A DNA stretch of 64,000 nucleotides from Daedaleopsis sinensis (lineage: Eukaryota > Basidiomycota > Agaricomycetes > Polyporales > Polyporaceae), in NCBI GenBank assembly GCA_033807695.1, contig CM066301.1, positions 2,852,001-2,916,000 of the forward strand. The letters run 5' to 3'. Below are positions 33,101-44,361 of the stretch, one piece after another. Every line of letters begins with the position of its first letter. Positions within the stretch are counted from its first letter, which is position 1. The notes under the pieces were generated by a model that was given only the letters and a program-made list of their open reading frames with translations, made no database searches and was not told the DNA's origin. The translations under genes were made by a program, and so were the position numbers.

Positions 33101-35489
33101 GCGCGCTACGTGCAAAGCCCGCTGAACGAATACGCCGCGTTGGGTTCAGATATCGCGGCCATCACTTTCGAGGAGGATTATCAGCAATTGGTCATTAATC
33201 ATTCCTTTTGCTCCATGCATCACATACTCACTTTACGATGGATTAGGTTCCCAAGGAGAAGTTGTTCACTGCTTTGGAGCGTACTATCGTCGATGTCGTC
33301 AACAAGGTCGGCGTCGACATCAACCGAGCGGTCACGGATCCCTACTATCAGCGTCTGCTACCGTTCATATCCGGCCTTGGACCCCGGAAGGCGCAGGTTT
33401 TGGTCAAGAAAATCGCTTCTATCGTGAGTCTCAAATACACACGTTTTTATGGCATCATTGACGAGCGAGGATAATTATCATCAGGGTGGCAACCTCGTTA
33501 ACCGGGACCAATTCATCAAGAACGGTCTGCTGACCACCAAGATCTTCATCAACGCTGCAGCGTTTTTGCGTATCATTCAAGATTCGGGGCCGAAACCTTC
33601 GAAAAACCGCCATGGCGAAGAGATCGATGTTCCAGATCCGCTTGACAACACTCGTGTTCACCCCGAAGATTATGAGCTTGCTCGGAAGATGGCCACAGAT
33701 GCACTGGAGCTAGATGAAGAGGATATCCATGACGAGCATCCCTCCCACGTCGTTGCTGTGATCATGCAGGACCCCGACAACGAGAAGAAGCTCGATGAGC
33801 TGAATCTCGATGACTTCGCGGTTAACATGTACAGGACCAACCAGGACAAGAAGCGGCATACTCTCAATGTCATCCGTCAAGAACTTCTCAGACCCTATGG
33901 GGAGTTGCGCGAGAAATACGTCCTCCCGAGTGAGTGGGATGTGCTCACCATGCTCACTGGAGAGACAAAGGCCACACTTCGCACTGGTATCATTGTCTCG
34001 GTGCAGGCGGTCCGTGTCAAGGACAACTTTGTCGCTGTGCGGTTAGACTCAGGTGTCGAGGGAAGCATTGCCAAGAAGTACCTCACCGAGTCCGGTCTTG
34101 CGCCAAACACCATCGTCAAGACAGGGCAAACGCTCTCCGGTGTCATTATCGAAGTCAGGCTCGACCTCCCCAACGATTCGTTCAGCGTCGAGTTGTCTGC
34201 GTGCGAGTCTGACGTCAACGCCGGTGATAGCCAATACCGTCGCGTCAGGCACGATGATATGTGGAACCAGGCTCAGCACGACCGGGATACGGAGCTGCAG
34301 GCGCGGAAGAAGAGGGCAGAGGTCGACCGGACTCGCCGTGTCATCAAGCATCCCAATTTCCACAATTTCAACTCCCAACAGGCAGAGACGTATCTCGAGA
34401 AGCAGCAGCGCGGGGATGTCGTCATTCGTCCGTCGTCGAAGGGCAACAATCATCTTGCCGTGACTTGGAAAGTCGACGACAAGCTCTACCAGCATATCGG
34501 TACGTCTCCGCGATTTGTTCTATAAATGTGTTCTCACTTGCCGTTACAGATGTTGTAGAGCTCAACGTAGACCCCTCTGGCCAGACATTGGGCTCAAAAC
34601 TGATCGTCGATGGCACTCACCAGTTCTCCGATCTCGATGAGCTGATTGTGAACCACGTCCAAGCTATGGCGAGAAAGGTGGAGGAATTGATGCTGCACGA
34701 GAAATTCCGACCGGGGTCGGAAGACGATCTTCGTGCGTACAGTCCTAACAGTTCATGCGTTCCTCAGCTAACTCTGTCACAGATTTGTTCCTCCGGAACT
34801 TTGTGGCAGCCAACCCTTCGAAGAGCGCGTATGGCTTCACGCTCAATCGCAAGCGACCTGGGCATTTCAATCTTTGTTACCTTGCCAACAAAAACTCGAC
34901 AGTGCAGACTTGGGTACGTTCCACGATCCGCTGTCCTTCTTTCATGGCTCTGATTCCCTCATAGCCGGTGCGTGTAACGCCGGAGGCATATTACTTGTTC
35001 GACACGGGGGCTGCCGGTGTGCCAGAGCTCTGCGATGCCTTCAAAGTTAGGTAAGTAGCACACATTGACGAAATCGTTCGCTGCACATTTTTAACTCTTC
35101 TTGACAGGCAAAAGTCCACGTTGATGAATAGCGGCCTTGGTGGTGCCGGCGGCGGCAAGACTCCATTCGGCGCACGCACCCCTGGGCGAACCCCTGCTGC
35201 TGGCCACGCTACCCCAGGCCACGCGTCTGTTCGCCAGGTTGGTCGGACACCGAATCCCTACAGCGGTACTGGGATGCCTCCGCCGGGCATGCCCCCGCCT
35301 GGTGGATTCACGCCTACCTTCAATGGGTACGGGCAGCAATACGGTGCCGGGGTCCCAGCACCTGGATTCCAGCCGCCAGCACCCCCTGGCTATGGTCAAC
35401 CTCCTCCGCACGGAGGTGGCGGGGCGGCTGGAGTGCACCCCTCGCGCGCTGCGATGATTCAAGGCAATGGGTGGGGTCACCCCTACTAA
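30119..35489 (+). CDS. SPT6: transcription elongation factor and histone chaperone SPT6
   Basis: SPT6 binds RNA polymerase II and histones and restores nucleosomes behind the polymerase. The ATG at 30119 opens an acidic N-terminus (long Glu/Asp runs, then RRRRKRRKKRHHKK, another acidic block and NIWDDERAAAGRDDDDD). Then come the helix-turn-helix/Tex-like core (NEYAALGSD, VNKVGVDINRAV), a YqgF-like domain (VLAMSWGKGD, PDVIGIGGF), a helix-hairpin-helix (ISGLGPRKAQVLVKKI) and an S1 domain (LRTGIIVSVQAVRVKDNFVA). The tandem SH2 region follows (HPNFHNFNSQQAETYL, VIRPSSKGNNHLAVTW). A Gly/Pro-rich tail runs to TAA at 35489. About a dozen short introns interrupt it. The length, roughly 1,550 residues, is normal for fungi. 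Confidence 0.95.
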
Positions 35490-35625
35490 GTGCCTAGATC
35501 GCCGCTCTCGGTCACGACGACCTCGTATACTCGCTACATAGTAGTATCGTTCTGTACTGTGCTCCATACGTTACCATCCGTGCATGCTGCTTGCTGTAAT
35601 TCATTGTATATTATTCGCACCCAAA

Positions 35626-37082
35626 CTAGATTGTGCCTGTGTTACTAGGATGGTTATGTGGGATGCTTGTATCGAGAAGGGCCCGAATACTCGTCAGGAC
35701 ATCACTCAGTTGGGGAATGAGTTCGGCTTCTCGCTGGACGCGTCGTATGAAGTCTCCATGACAAGCTTGGACCCGCTCTTGGAGGAAAGCCACCGGCGGC
35801 ATCAGGTCGCCGGGAGTCCGTGGCCACAGTCTCGCGTTGATTGGGCAAGACTGGCCCATAGCAAGGCTCAACGCGTGCTGTACCATCTTCCAAAACGTCA
35901 ACCAACTGCAATGGCAGTGACTCGATATGATCAGCATATTTTCGGTACTTGACGGTGCAGTCAGTGACACGCACTTCCACCCCGCATCCTTTTCGACGAC
36001 ATCCTGCACAATCGCAACCCATTCGTGCTCCCATGTTTGACCGTCCTTTGAGAGGGACTGTTGGGGATCATCCGGGTGCGCGATCGCTGAGCTCGACAGG
36101 AGCTCCTTGACATCCTCGAGGGCGCGCTCGACTTCGACAACTTTGGCACACATGGACTCGTACAGCGAGGGGAGATTCACGGCGTTGCACCAGTTGTGGT
36201 TGATAGAGATGCACGGGGTGAGGTTTTCGACCTGGTGGAACCATCCACTAGGCCTAGCGTTAGACCGTAGACGTCAGCGCACGCGATTACTGTACGATGC
36301 GCCATGAACACCACGAACACGAAGATCGTCTCCCCAGGGCCTTGCTCGACCACGACGGGCTGCGTCTGGCTGAACAGTGGGAACGCCACGGGGTCGACAC
36401 TGCGGACGTCGAACGCCGTTTCTAGATGCTCCTCCCCGCCCTTGCGGAAGAGAAGGGGCGTCTGCTCTGGAGGAAAGAGCCACCACCGCTTCCGGCCTGC
36501 GACATTCGTGGACCACGAGTAGGAGGTGTAAACGTCCCGATGGAGCGGGGTGAACGTCCCCGCGGGGCCAACGTACACGAAGCGGAAGTCGTCGGCCGTG
36601 TGGGCGGAGTAGTACGCGTTCATCCAGTCGTCGCGGAGCACGTCTGGGGTGGTGTAGAACGGCTCGTGCTCCTTCGATGCGCGTTCGTTAGGCGGAGAGT
36701 CGTTGTCCGCAGCCTTGGGGCCAGTTCCATTCGGATCGGGCGCTGAGGCGCGGTCGTTGAGTACGCGGGCGAGGTGCCAGTCCTTGACGTACAGCGACTG
36801 GCCTCTGCCCTCCTGCCAGATAGAGACTACGTCGCGGAAGAGCATCTGCTGTCGCTTCTGGTCGCTGAAGTCGCGCGTAGAGCAATCCGCCACGGTGACT
36901 TGACACCATCCGTATGTGGTCTTCAGGTACTCCCAGTTGATGGATCCATCTGCAGTCGTCCAGTTTTTAGTTGCCTGCCACGTGGAAATGAGAGAAGGCC
37001 CGATGATGGCTGGCCTGTTGGATAAGAGATGTTTGTGAAGGAATTCCTGATATGTAGGGACTACATTGAGGTGTATGGTCAT
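35626..37082 (-). CDS. JmjC-domain 2-oxoglutarate oxygenase, JMJD4-like
   Basis: JMJD4 hydroxylates a lysine of the translation release factor eRF1 using Fe(II) and 2-oxoglutarate. The conservative start at 37082 gives MTIHLNVVPTYQEFLHKHLL. The frame runs through NRPAIIGPSL, YVKDWHLARVL and RFVYVGPAGTFTPLHRDVY, where His-x-Asp supplies two iron ligands, then RKRWWLFPPEQ. After a short intron the frame gives ETIFVPSGWFHQVENL, with the third ligand His, and ISINHNWCNA, which is characteristic of this branch. A second intron lies after EKDAG and the gene ends NHPSNTGTI. Upstream sequence to about 37200 contains a possible extra 5' exon (RPPVDHLLLRDPDSK) joined by good splice sites, so the true start may be further out. 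It is convergent with SPT6. Confidence 0.85.
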
Positions 37083-38908
37083 GTCAGATACCACGTTCAA
37101 CGCCCGCGTCGGAGACTTGCACGAAGTACTCTGTGAGTTATACTGTCTACGGAATGCACCGAATGAGCAAGTACTGACCTTGGAGTCAGGGTCCCGGAGC
37201 AGTAGATGATCCACTGGAGGACGGAGGAGGTTGGGACGACCTGTGACGACTGGTAGCCCGGCGGGGGCCAACGGCCCGCTCCAATTGAGACGCCAAGCGT
37301 TATGCCGAGCTCAGTCACGTTGCGCCGGTTGTCCTCCTGGCTTGATACCGATACCTGTGCGTCTTAAATTAATAATCCAAGAAAAGAAAATACGAAAAAG
37401 GAAAGAAGAGGAGGAGAGGGAAGAATCCGAGGCTACAACGTGTAACTAGACGAGATGAGCTTATGCTGCATCGATACGTGCTCACAGTGGCCATGATATG
37501 GTCACCATTAGAGCTATGAGGATATTTTTGAGTCCATACCTTGAACGGGGAGCGCAAGAATTTGATGTTCAAGTCGCTCGTCTTGCTTGAGCTTCCGCGC
37601 GCCGAAGGCGCGCGGATACCTAAGATACCGTTGCATCGTTCCCTCTTGCCTCTGTGAGCGAGCGGCATGATGGCCGTCGGCTATCCATGGTGGGTAAGCG
37701 GAGGTAAGTGGTCGAATAACTGGATCGGCTCGTCTGCTACATGGTATAGTATAAATATTATTAGTATGCTCGAGTTCTGTGGAGTCCCCCAGACTAGTGA
37801 TTACAGACAGTGTGGTTTGCCTGCCATAGCTGAGCGTATCGTAGCATGTCAAGACAGTCAACCATGACCGTGACTAGTATAAGTTCTGCATATGATTAGT
37901 ACAGTGCAACCCAACTTGAAGTTCTCGAGGACATCATTCAGGTCTTAGACCAGGCTGGAGGGTAGTACTTCCTAAAGTCAAGTAAGATCATGATGCCACC
38001 TACGCGAGGCTTTTAGTAGGCACTTATCTGCGTATCAAGTCACTGTGTCATCTGTAGACTCCGAGTATTTCGAGTCGATCTCAGCTTCCGAGGAGCTTGT
38101 CAAGCTAGAACAAAGTAGAGAGATTGATCATTTTCTTGCTAATCACCATAGCTTACCTGCTGTAGGACCCCAATCTCGGTGAGGCTTCCATCGCGAACTG
38201 TTCAAAGTGCATGCATTAACGGTAGAAGTACGAGGTGGTGCATCGAGCGCTTGTACACCTTCCGGATAAGTCAACTGATTATGTACGCGTCCCGGATAAG
38301 GAAAATGCTTACGTACGCTATCCGCTATCAGTATCTCGCACAGGTATCCGTGGCGAGCCGTCCTCCTCCCTCCTCCCTCCAGGCTTCATCCCACTTCACG
38401 CTCCAGGCTCCTCGCAGGCTGTGGCAAGCAATGACAGCTTGTTGTACTTATGCTCGCTGTGAATATGGCACAGCTGAAGCCCCTAAGTAGCTGAGTTGAT
38501 CTTAGTCAGTTGGTCGGACTGGTCAGTAAGTACTCAGTACCTCAGTGTCGAGCTGGTTCTGACACAAGGCAATCCCGACAGGTCTCGTTTGTCACTATCG
38601 TGAATTGCGTCCAGTGCACCGAGTCGGCAAGATTTAATGGATATCAGTGTGCGACACAGAGCGTGCTTCCTGCCTTCCCGGCGGCCCGGACTCTTAGCAT
38701 GACCAGAAGCACCTCATCCATAGTTCAGTTGCCTACCGACCATCAAGCATTCAGCAGGACGTCTTAGCTCACAATCGTAGCCCCCGTGACGCGATCGCAT
38801 GATGCATTCCTAGGAACCGCTGTAAGCGGTGGCATCGGCGAACGTCTGATAGGCAACACAAAGTAATTCTTAAGAGGGCTCAGGCTGGCATGGCCACTCT
38901 CTTGGACG
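37083..38908. other. intergenic region of about 1.8 kb
   Basis: The first 150-250 bp may include an additional 5' exon of the JmjC gene. The rest shows no coding character. It includes a polypurine run at about 37379-37425 and AT-richer sequence between about 37750 and 38180. No tRNA, inverted-repeat element or conserved frame was recognised. Confidence 0.45.
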
Positions 38909-40161
38909 ATGCTTTTCCTCGCCTTCCTCTCTTTCCTTGCTCTGTCCTTCTGCGCGTTCGCGGCTCCTAGCGCACACCCCTCCTCGAATCGCCAGAGGTC
39001 GTTCATCATCATAGGTGACAGCACGTCGAAATATGAGTACGAGCCTTGCAGCGTCGCTCAAGTGAATACTGACGGCCGAATCCTCACACTCACATCATCA
39101 CTAGCGGCGGCTGGGGACCGGGATTCTGCACCTCTACCAAGAACATCACGACTGTGACGTGTATAAACCTGGCCGTGAGCGGTGGCACGACTGGCGGTTT
39201 CTTCGAGAGCGGTCTGTTTGAAACTTCTCTGGCCGCAATTGGTTCCGAGGCTGCTCTGGGACACCGCCCGGTGGTCACCGTGCAGTATGGGTACGTTTTA
39301 CTTCTGCATGGTTCGCTTGGGAAGGATCACATCATTGAAGCTGACCTTGGACAGTCATAACGACCAGAAGATCGCACCTCCGGAAAGTATGGGCAGGAAT
39401 CTGACCACTATTGTGAAGGTAGGCTTGCTATCCCTCGAGACATGGGAACCGACGCGCTGATTCACCATGAATTAACTCCAGGCCATCAAGGCAGTAGGCG
39501 GGAGCCCCATCCTGGTGAGTAGTTATCCGTTATTTCAGCAGGACTCCGTCCATGAAATATTGATGACATGCAATCAGATCACCAGCTTGACGCGCCGGAA
39601 CTTTCTCGCAAATGGCACCACCATAGACGACGCTCTTGAGCTTTGGGCTGAAGGTACTTATATGCATATCATCCTATTGTGCAAACCAATGATTCCACGG
39701 ACATTACGTAGAGACGATCAAAGTCGCAAATGAACAAAAGCTACCCCTCCTCGACCTGCATGCCAAGTCCATCGAATATTGCGAGGCGATAGGACCTGCG
39801 GCATCTCACCGTCTCAACTAGTAGGTGCTTTTATGTTCCCTGTCGACAATTGCATTGCTCTACATATGAATTAGTCTCCCGACGGACAACACACGTATGA
39901 ATACCCACACATGGTTGTACTGACTTATTCTGACCCCAACATCTCTCTCCGTAGATTTGAATCCGAACGGGGCTATTGTCTTCGGGAGGTCAGTCTTCGT
40001 TATTATTTGTGTTGTGGAAAGTGCTACATCACTGAAAATACCGGGTGCATAGAATGGTGGCAGATCTCATGGTTGCTGCACTGGGAAACAGCACTTATTT
40101 GGGCATCATTGCCAATCCGGAGCTGACATACAACATCACGCATGGTATCCCGTCTTACTAG
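38909..40161 (+). CDS. secreted SGNH acetylesterase, rhamnogalacturonan acetylesterase-like (CE12)
   Basis: The start at 38909 encodes a signal peptide (MLFLAFLSFLALSFCAFAAP). Exon 1 ends at 39036 (donor gtacga) and intron 39037-39104 joins IIIGDSTSKYD to GGWGPGFC, keeping the nucleophile block GDST. Exon 2 ends at 39290; the Gly block SGGTTGG and, across the next intron, QYGHNDQ with the oxyanion Asn follow. Small exons (for example 39355-39418 and 39482-39514) encode TTIVKAIKAVGGSPIL. The C-terminal block DNTHLNPNGA carries the catalytic Asp and His. This order matches CE12 enzymes, which remove acetyl groups from pectic rhamnogalacturonan outside the cell. The protein is about 270 residues and ends GIPSY at TAG 40161. 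Exact substrate specificity is inferred. Confidence 0.85.
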
Positions 40162-40532
40162 ACTATCCTTGAGGTTGTGAATGTGGTTGTCATGAAGGCT
40201 ACTCGAGGGATCTACCATGTCAGGCTGGGGCGTATGTGTATGATTCGTAGTGTTTAGCTGGTTTTGTCTCACGTAGGACGTTGAGTACGTTGAATGATGA
40301 AAGAAGGATGCAACGTACCGCGGTAGCCGCAGCCCCTCAGGCTACTGGCAGGGGACCGTGACTGCGGCCACGGATGCGCGTGACGTCATTGTGCACTTTA
40401 AGCCAGGTGAGCGTGTCTATGCCACACTGCTAGTGGCTGTTGCACCCTGCAACTTCAAGCCAACACGACTCCGCAGCCCGAGTTCTTTGCAAGGACAACA
40501 CTTCTCGAAGGACATTGCTACTACTGCCTACC
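40162..40532. other. intergenic stretch, nothing recognised
   Basis: This 371-bp stretch is the promoter side of the small membrane-protein gene. One ACGTTGA-type repeat occurs near 40279. No coding signal is seen. Confidence 0.4.
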
Positions 40533-41346
40533 ATGTCCATCGATATTGAACTGGACGACCTCTCGAAGCAGAAAAGCAAGGCACCACTGGCAGGAGACTC
40601 CGAGCCATCCCATGTGACGGAGCCTGTGGACCATCCTGTCGCGGTAGACGATCATGGTGTCATCTCGAGCTGGGCATGGATGTCGGCTGCATTGTAAGTG
40701 TGCTTTCTTGTGAGCTGGTCACACAAAGGCTTATGATCATTGGAAGACTTCTGGTCGTTGCAATCCCACTCATCCTGTCTCCGAAACTACTCCTATTCCT
40801 CTCCGAGACGGGCATGGAACGGAGGGCCTCACTCACTCCGTTGGAGTCATTTCTTGCCTGGAACACTGGAGTCCTGTTGAGTGCGCTTTCTGTGGCTCTT
40901 GTGATGAACGTGAGTCCCTCGCCACCTCTACTGGACGCCTGGAGTGAGTAATGTCATGTCAGGTTCCCACTGGGCCTGAAGACATCACTGCACAACGACG
41001 AGCACCAGGACATCCGCTCCTGGAACCACTCTCTGCCGCATGTCTCCTCATCTCTTTCCTGTCCTACAACACGTCCTCTGTTGGTTCGCTTGGATTCTTG
41101 CTGTGCCTGGGGTCAGGCACGATTGGTTTGTGGGGGGCGTGGGTGGTGAGTGTCTTCCCAATCTATCCTTCATGCCTCCAACGTCGGTTGTCGGCATAGA
41201 TCATGTTCGCGGGGTCATCCAGAGTATCTCGAAAGACTGGAGCAGACAAGAGGACGTCGCGCTTTCTCTTTGGTAACAAGTCTGCGGCCTCAGCACAGAA
41301 GAAGCAATGGAAGAAGGAGCAGGCCGAGCGGTCCAAGGACATGTAG
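40533..41346 (+). CDS. small multi-pass membrane protein of unknown function
   Basis: The ATG at 40533 gives a polar N-terminus ([16 protein letters not shown]). Four exons are joined by clear introns: donor gtaagt after MSAAL, gtgagt after ALVMN and gtgagt after WGAWV, each with a good acceptor. Hydrophobic segments are visible at [40 protein letters not shown] and [17 protein letters not shown], suggesting about four membrane spans. The C-terminus is basic ([15 protein letters not shown]) and ends at TAG 41346. The length is about 220 residues. No known domain is recognised. The intron quality and hydrophobic periodicity support a real gene. Confidence 0.7.
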
Positions 41347-41630
41347 TAGCTCTGACTCTTCTTTCAGGAAGTGGTTGTGTAGGATATGATATGTCGGGCT
41401 GATTCATGTGCGGGAATATCGGAATGCATTGGCAGTATCACCAGTCGAACGAAACCCAGACGAAACCAGACATACAATTATCCTAGGCTGGCGCCTAAGG
41501 CCTAATCCGTCGGGCCGGGCGCGCAGATTGCGTCATACGGGCAATGGTGAGCGTTTGGCCGACGCCCAACGTCCGACGGCACTGAAGCTCAGCTCTCTCA
41601 GCTCCCCCTCTACTTCGCTAGTCTGCCACC

Positions 41631-43415
41631 ATGGCTGCTAACGGCGAAACAGCCCCCCTTCTCGGCGACGGCATTCCCAACCTCGCGCGCACCGCCAACT
41701 TCGAGCGCGAGACCGCCCAACGCTCCCGCGCAGCTACTGTCCGCGCGATCACCTACGCCGTCCTCACGACTGTATTCGTGGCCGCTCTGGTCGTCGTGCT
41801 CTTCTTCTGGGACCAGTTGACTGGGTATGTCGGACGGCTGCCGGCTGACCCGGACAAGGCCGCGCTGTACATCTTGAACAGCTCTCCTGTTATCGTGAGT
41901 CGAACCTGTCTTGCTAATACGTGCGCGGCGCACTCACCCAGGCTCTGCATCTCGGTAGGATGGGCATATAGGTCAGTGCTGCTAGCGAGGGTACCTCCGG
42001 GTGTGTGTTCTCAACGCATACGCAGATCTCCCTATACTGGCTCGCATGAGGTACGCGAACAATGTCTCCGCCATCGACTTGAGCAAGGAGTTCGAGGGTC
42101 ATGTCGACATCCCTCGTCTGAGAGAAGGGAAGGTTGGAGGCTTCTTCTGGTCGACGTATGTCGATTGCGCAGCCGACGGCGCGGTGGGAGAGGACTTCTT
42201 GACATCGACATGGCGTGTTCGGTATGTTCCCTTTGTCACAACCGCTTCTAGCCCCTGACCCCCGACTAGCGACACGCTGGAGCAAATTGACATCGCGAAG
42301 CTATTGATCGCCAAGTATCCTGAAGTTAGCTCATGAGCATCTGCACGCTAGTACAAAGTTACTTATCCCATGGGTTGTAGACGTTTGCCTGGTCTCTGTC
42401 TGCCAGTGACATCAAAACTGCCATTGGCAGAGGCCAGATTGCGTCACTGCTTGGCGTCGAAGGGTACGTTGTACCGCGTCGATGAACTTCATATGCATGC
42501 TTACAGTACCATCAGGGGTCACCAACTCGGGAACTCCATCCAAGTCCTCCGGACCTACTACGACCTCGGCGTGCGGTATGTGACGCTCACCCACACCTGC
42601 CACAATGCGTTCGCGGACTCGTGCGGATTCCTCCCCGGCATCACGCCTCGTTGGGGCGGTCTCAGCAAGCTCGGCTACTCGCTCATCGACGAGATGAACC
42701 GCATCGGGATGCTCGTAGACCTCAGTCACACGTCCGACGATACCGCCAGGCAAGCGCTGAAGTACTCGAAGGCCCCTGTCATCTGGAGCCACTCGTCTGC
42801 CCGCACGGTGCACGATGTGCCGCGGAACGTGCCGGACGACGTGCTCGAGCTGGTTGGCGTCGGCGAGAACAAGACGGACGCTGTTGTTATGGTGAGAAAT
42901 TAGAATGATGCTTCATACCGTGCATGTCTTCGCTCACTGCTTATAATTTTGATAGGTCAACTTTGCGCCCTTCTTCGTCGCTGATCCAGATGAGGCGGAT
43001 GTCAAGGCGGTCGCGGACCACGTTGACCACATCGCGAAGGTCGCAGGAAAGCTCCAGTGCGTTTCCTTCCGATGATGTAATGCACACAGACTGACTGTGT
43101 CTGCGTTGGTAGTGTCGGCATCGGCAGCGACTATGACGGCATTGACACGGTGCCCGTTGGTCTTGAAGATGTGTCCAAGTATCCCGCGTTGGTAGGTGCC
43201 CATGGTTCTTCTGTATCCATGATGTGTGCTCACGATGCGTTGGTGTCCAGATTGCTGAATTGTACAAGCGCGGATGGAACGCGTACGACCTCGCAGGACT
43301 TACTGGTGGAAACCTGTTGCGGGTGTTCGAAGGCGCAGAACGTGTTGCCCACGAGCTGCAAAAGGCGGGGTTCCCTCCGGTCTCTGCGATCTATGACAAG
43401 AGGTCGGATCTGTGA
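41631..43415 (+). CDS. membrane dipeptidase (renal dipeptidase, peptidase family M19)
   Basis: A zinc dipeptidase with one N-terminal membrane anchor. The start at 41631 gives [14 protein letters not shown] and a transmembrane helix ([17 protein letters not shown]). Exon 1 ends at 41894. A 13-nt exon, 41959-41971, carries DGHI and joins to [10 protein letters not shown] from 42026, forming the metal-binding DGHxDLP motif. Later come [26 protein letters not shown], the bridging Glu in [26 protein letters not shown] with metal-binding His, [31 protein letters not shown] and VGIGSDYDG, then [12 protein letters not shown]. These are the full set of M19 blocks. The gene ends at 43415. The likely role is cell-surface or vacuolar dipeptide cleavage; the substrate is inferred. 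Confidence 0.92.
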
Positions 43416-44361
43416 CTCTGAAGTGTGGTAGTTGGCGTTAAGGTATGATCCGCTCATGTGGTCGAGATGTGATGGAGAGAACTAAGTACACTCCGTGGAA
43501 AAGATGTCCATGGGGACTGTCCTGGAATTACGCCGAAACGTGAGTCGTCGCGTGTGCTGCTTCACTTCAGATGTCCCTCGAAACGTAACACAATTTCCTT
43601 GCCGCATCGCCCCGAACCTAATCGGTGCTCTGGATAGCGTACTGTGGAGTGGTATCACTGCATCTGGTAGCATGTGACGATCGCAAACTAGCTAGCCGCG
43701 ACGCGTTTTTCACAAGTCATATTTCGAATTGTACGAACCTCGTACACCCAGGACGTCAGGCACATGCGCTGTCCGCATAGAACCAGCTTCTGTGGTATCA
43801 TGCCATGGTGACGATATCTGGACACACAGAAGTGCCAGTAACTGCGTAAGTAAGTGGTGGGATTGGCTGATTTGCACTGACACTGCGTGCATCCCCAGAT
43901 ATCAAGCCCTTTGACACGCTGCCAAGTCGACTTGAAATGTTTGTGACATCCTTCACCGACAAAGGACCCTTTGTCTGATTCAGTGACAGGAAAGATGGGG
44001 GATGCATGTCTTGCGCACCGAAATCTGGGGATGCATGCTGTGTGACCGTGGCCTCGGTTTCATCCGTGGTGGGAATCGGAGGATTTCAGGCCTCAGGGCT
44101 TCTGTGTTACTGTTTACTTGATTCCGAGATGGGATCTACTGCGGGGTACTTAATTGTCCTGATGTGACTTTGGCAGGGGTACTTATACTATGTACCATGC
44201 TCCATCCCGCGCAAGTTGGCGAGGTCGTCGACGTCCATCCTCGGGGTGTGCAATCTCTTGGTACGTACTCGTCGTTGCTCTCATACACCATCCGAACCCT
44301 ACAGTCACTCACAAACGGTCGCTAGGACATTCGCCAATTCGAGGGGTCGTAAATATTCACG
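43416..44361. other. intergenic region of about 0.95 kb
   Basis: No conserved frame is visible. It is the promoter side of the intronless 44362 gene, with AT-richer stretches near 44130-44190. No repeat or RNA gene is recognised. Confidence 0.45.
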
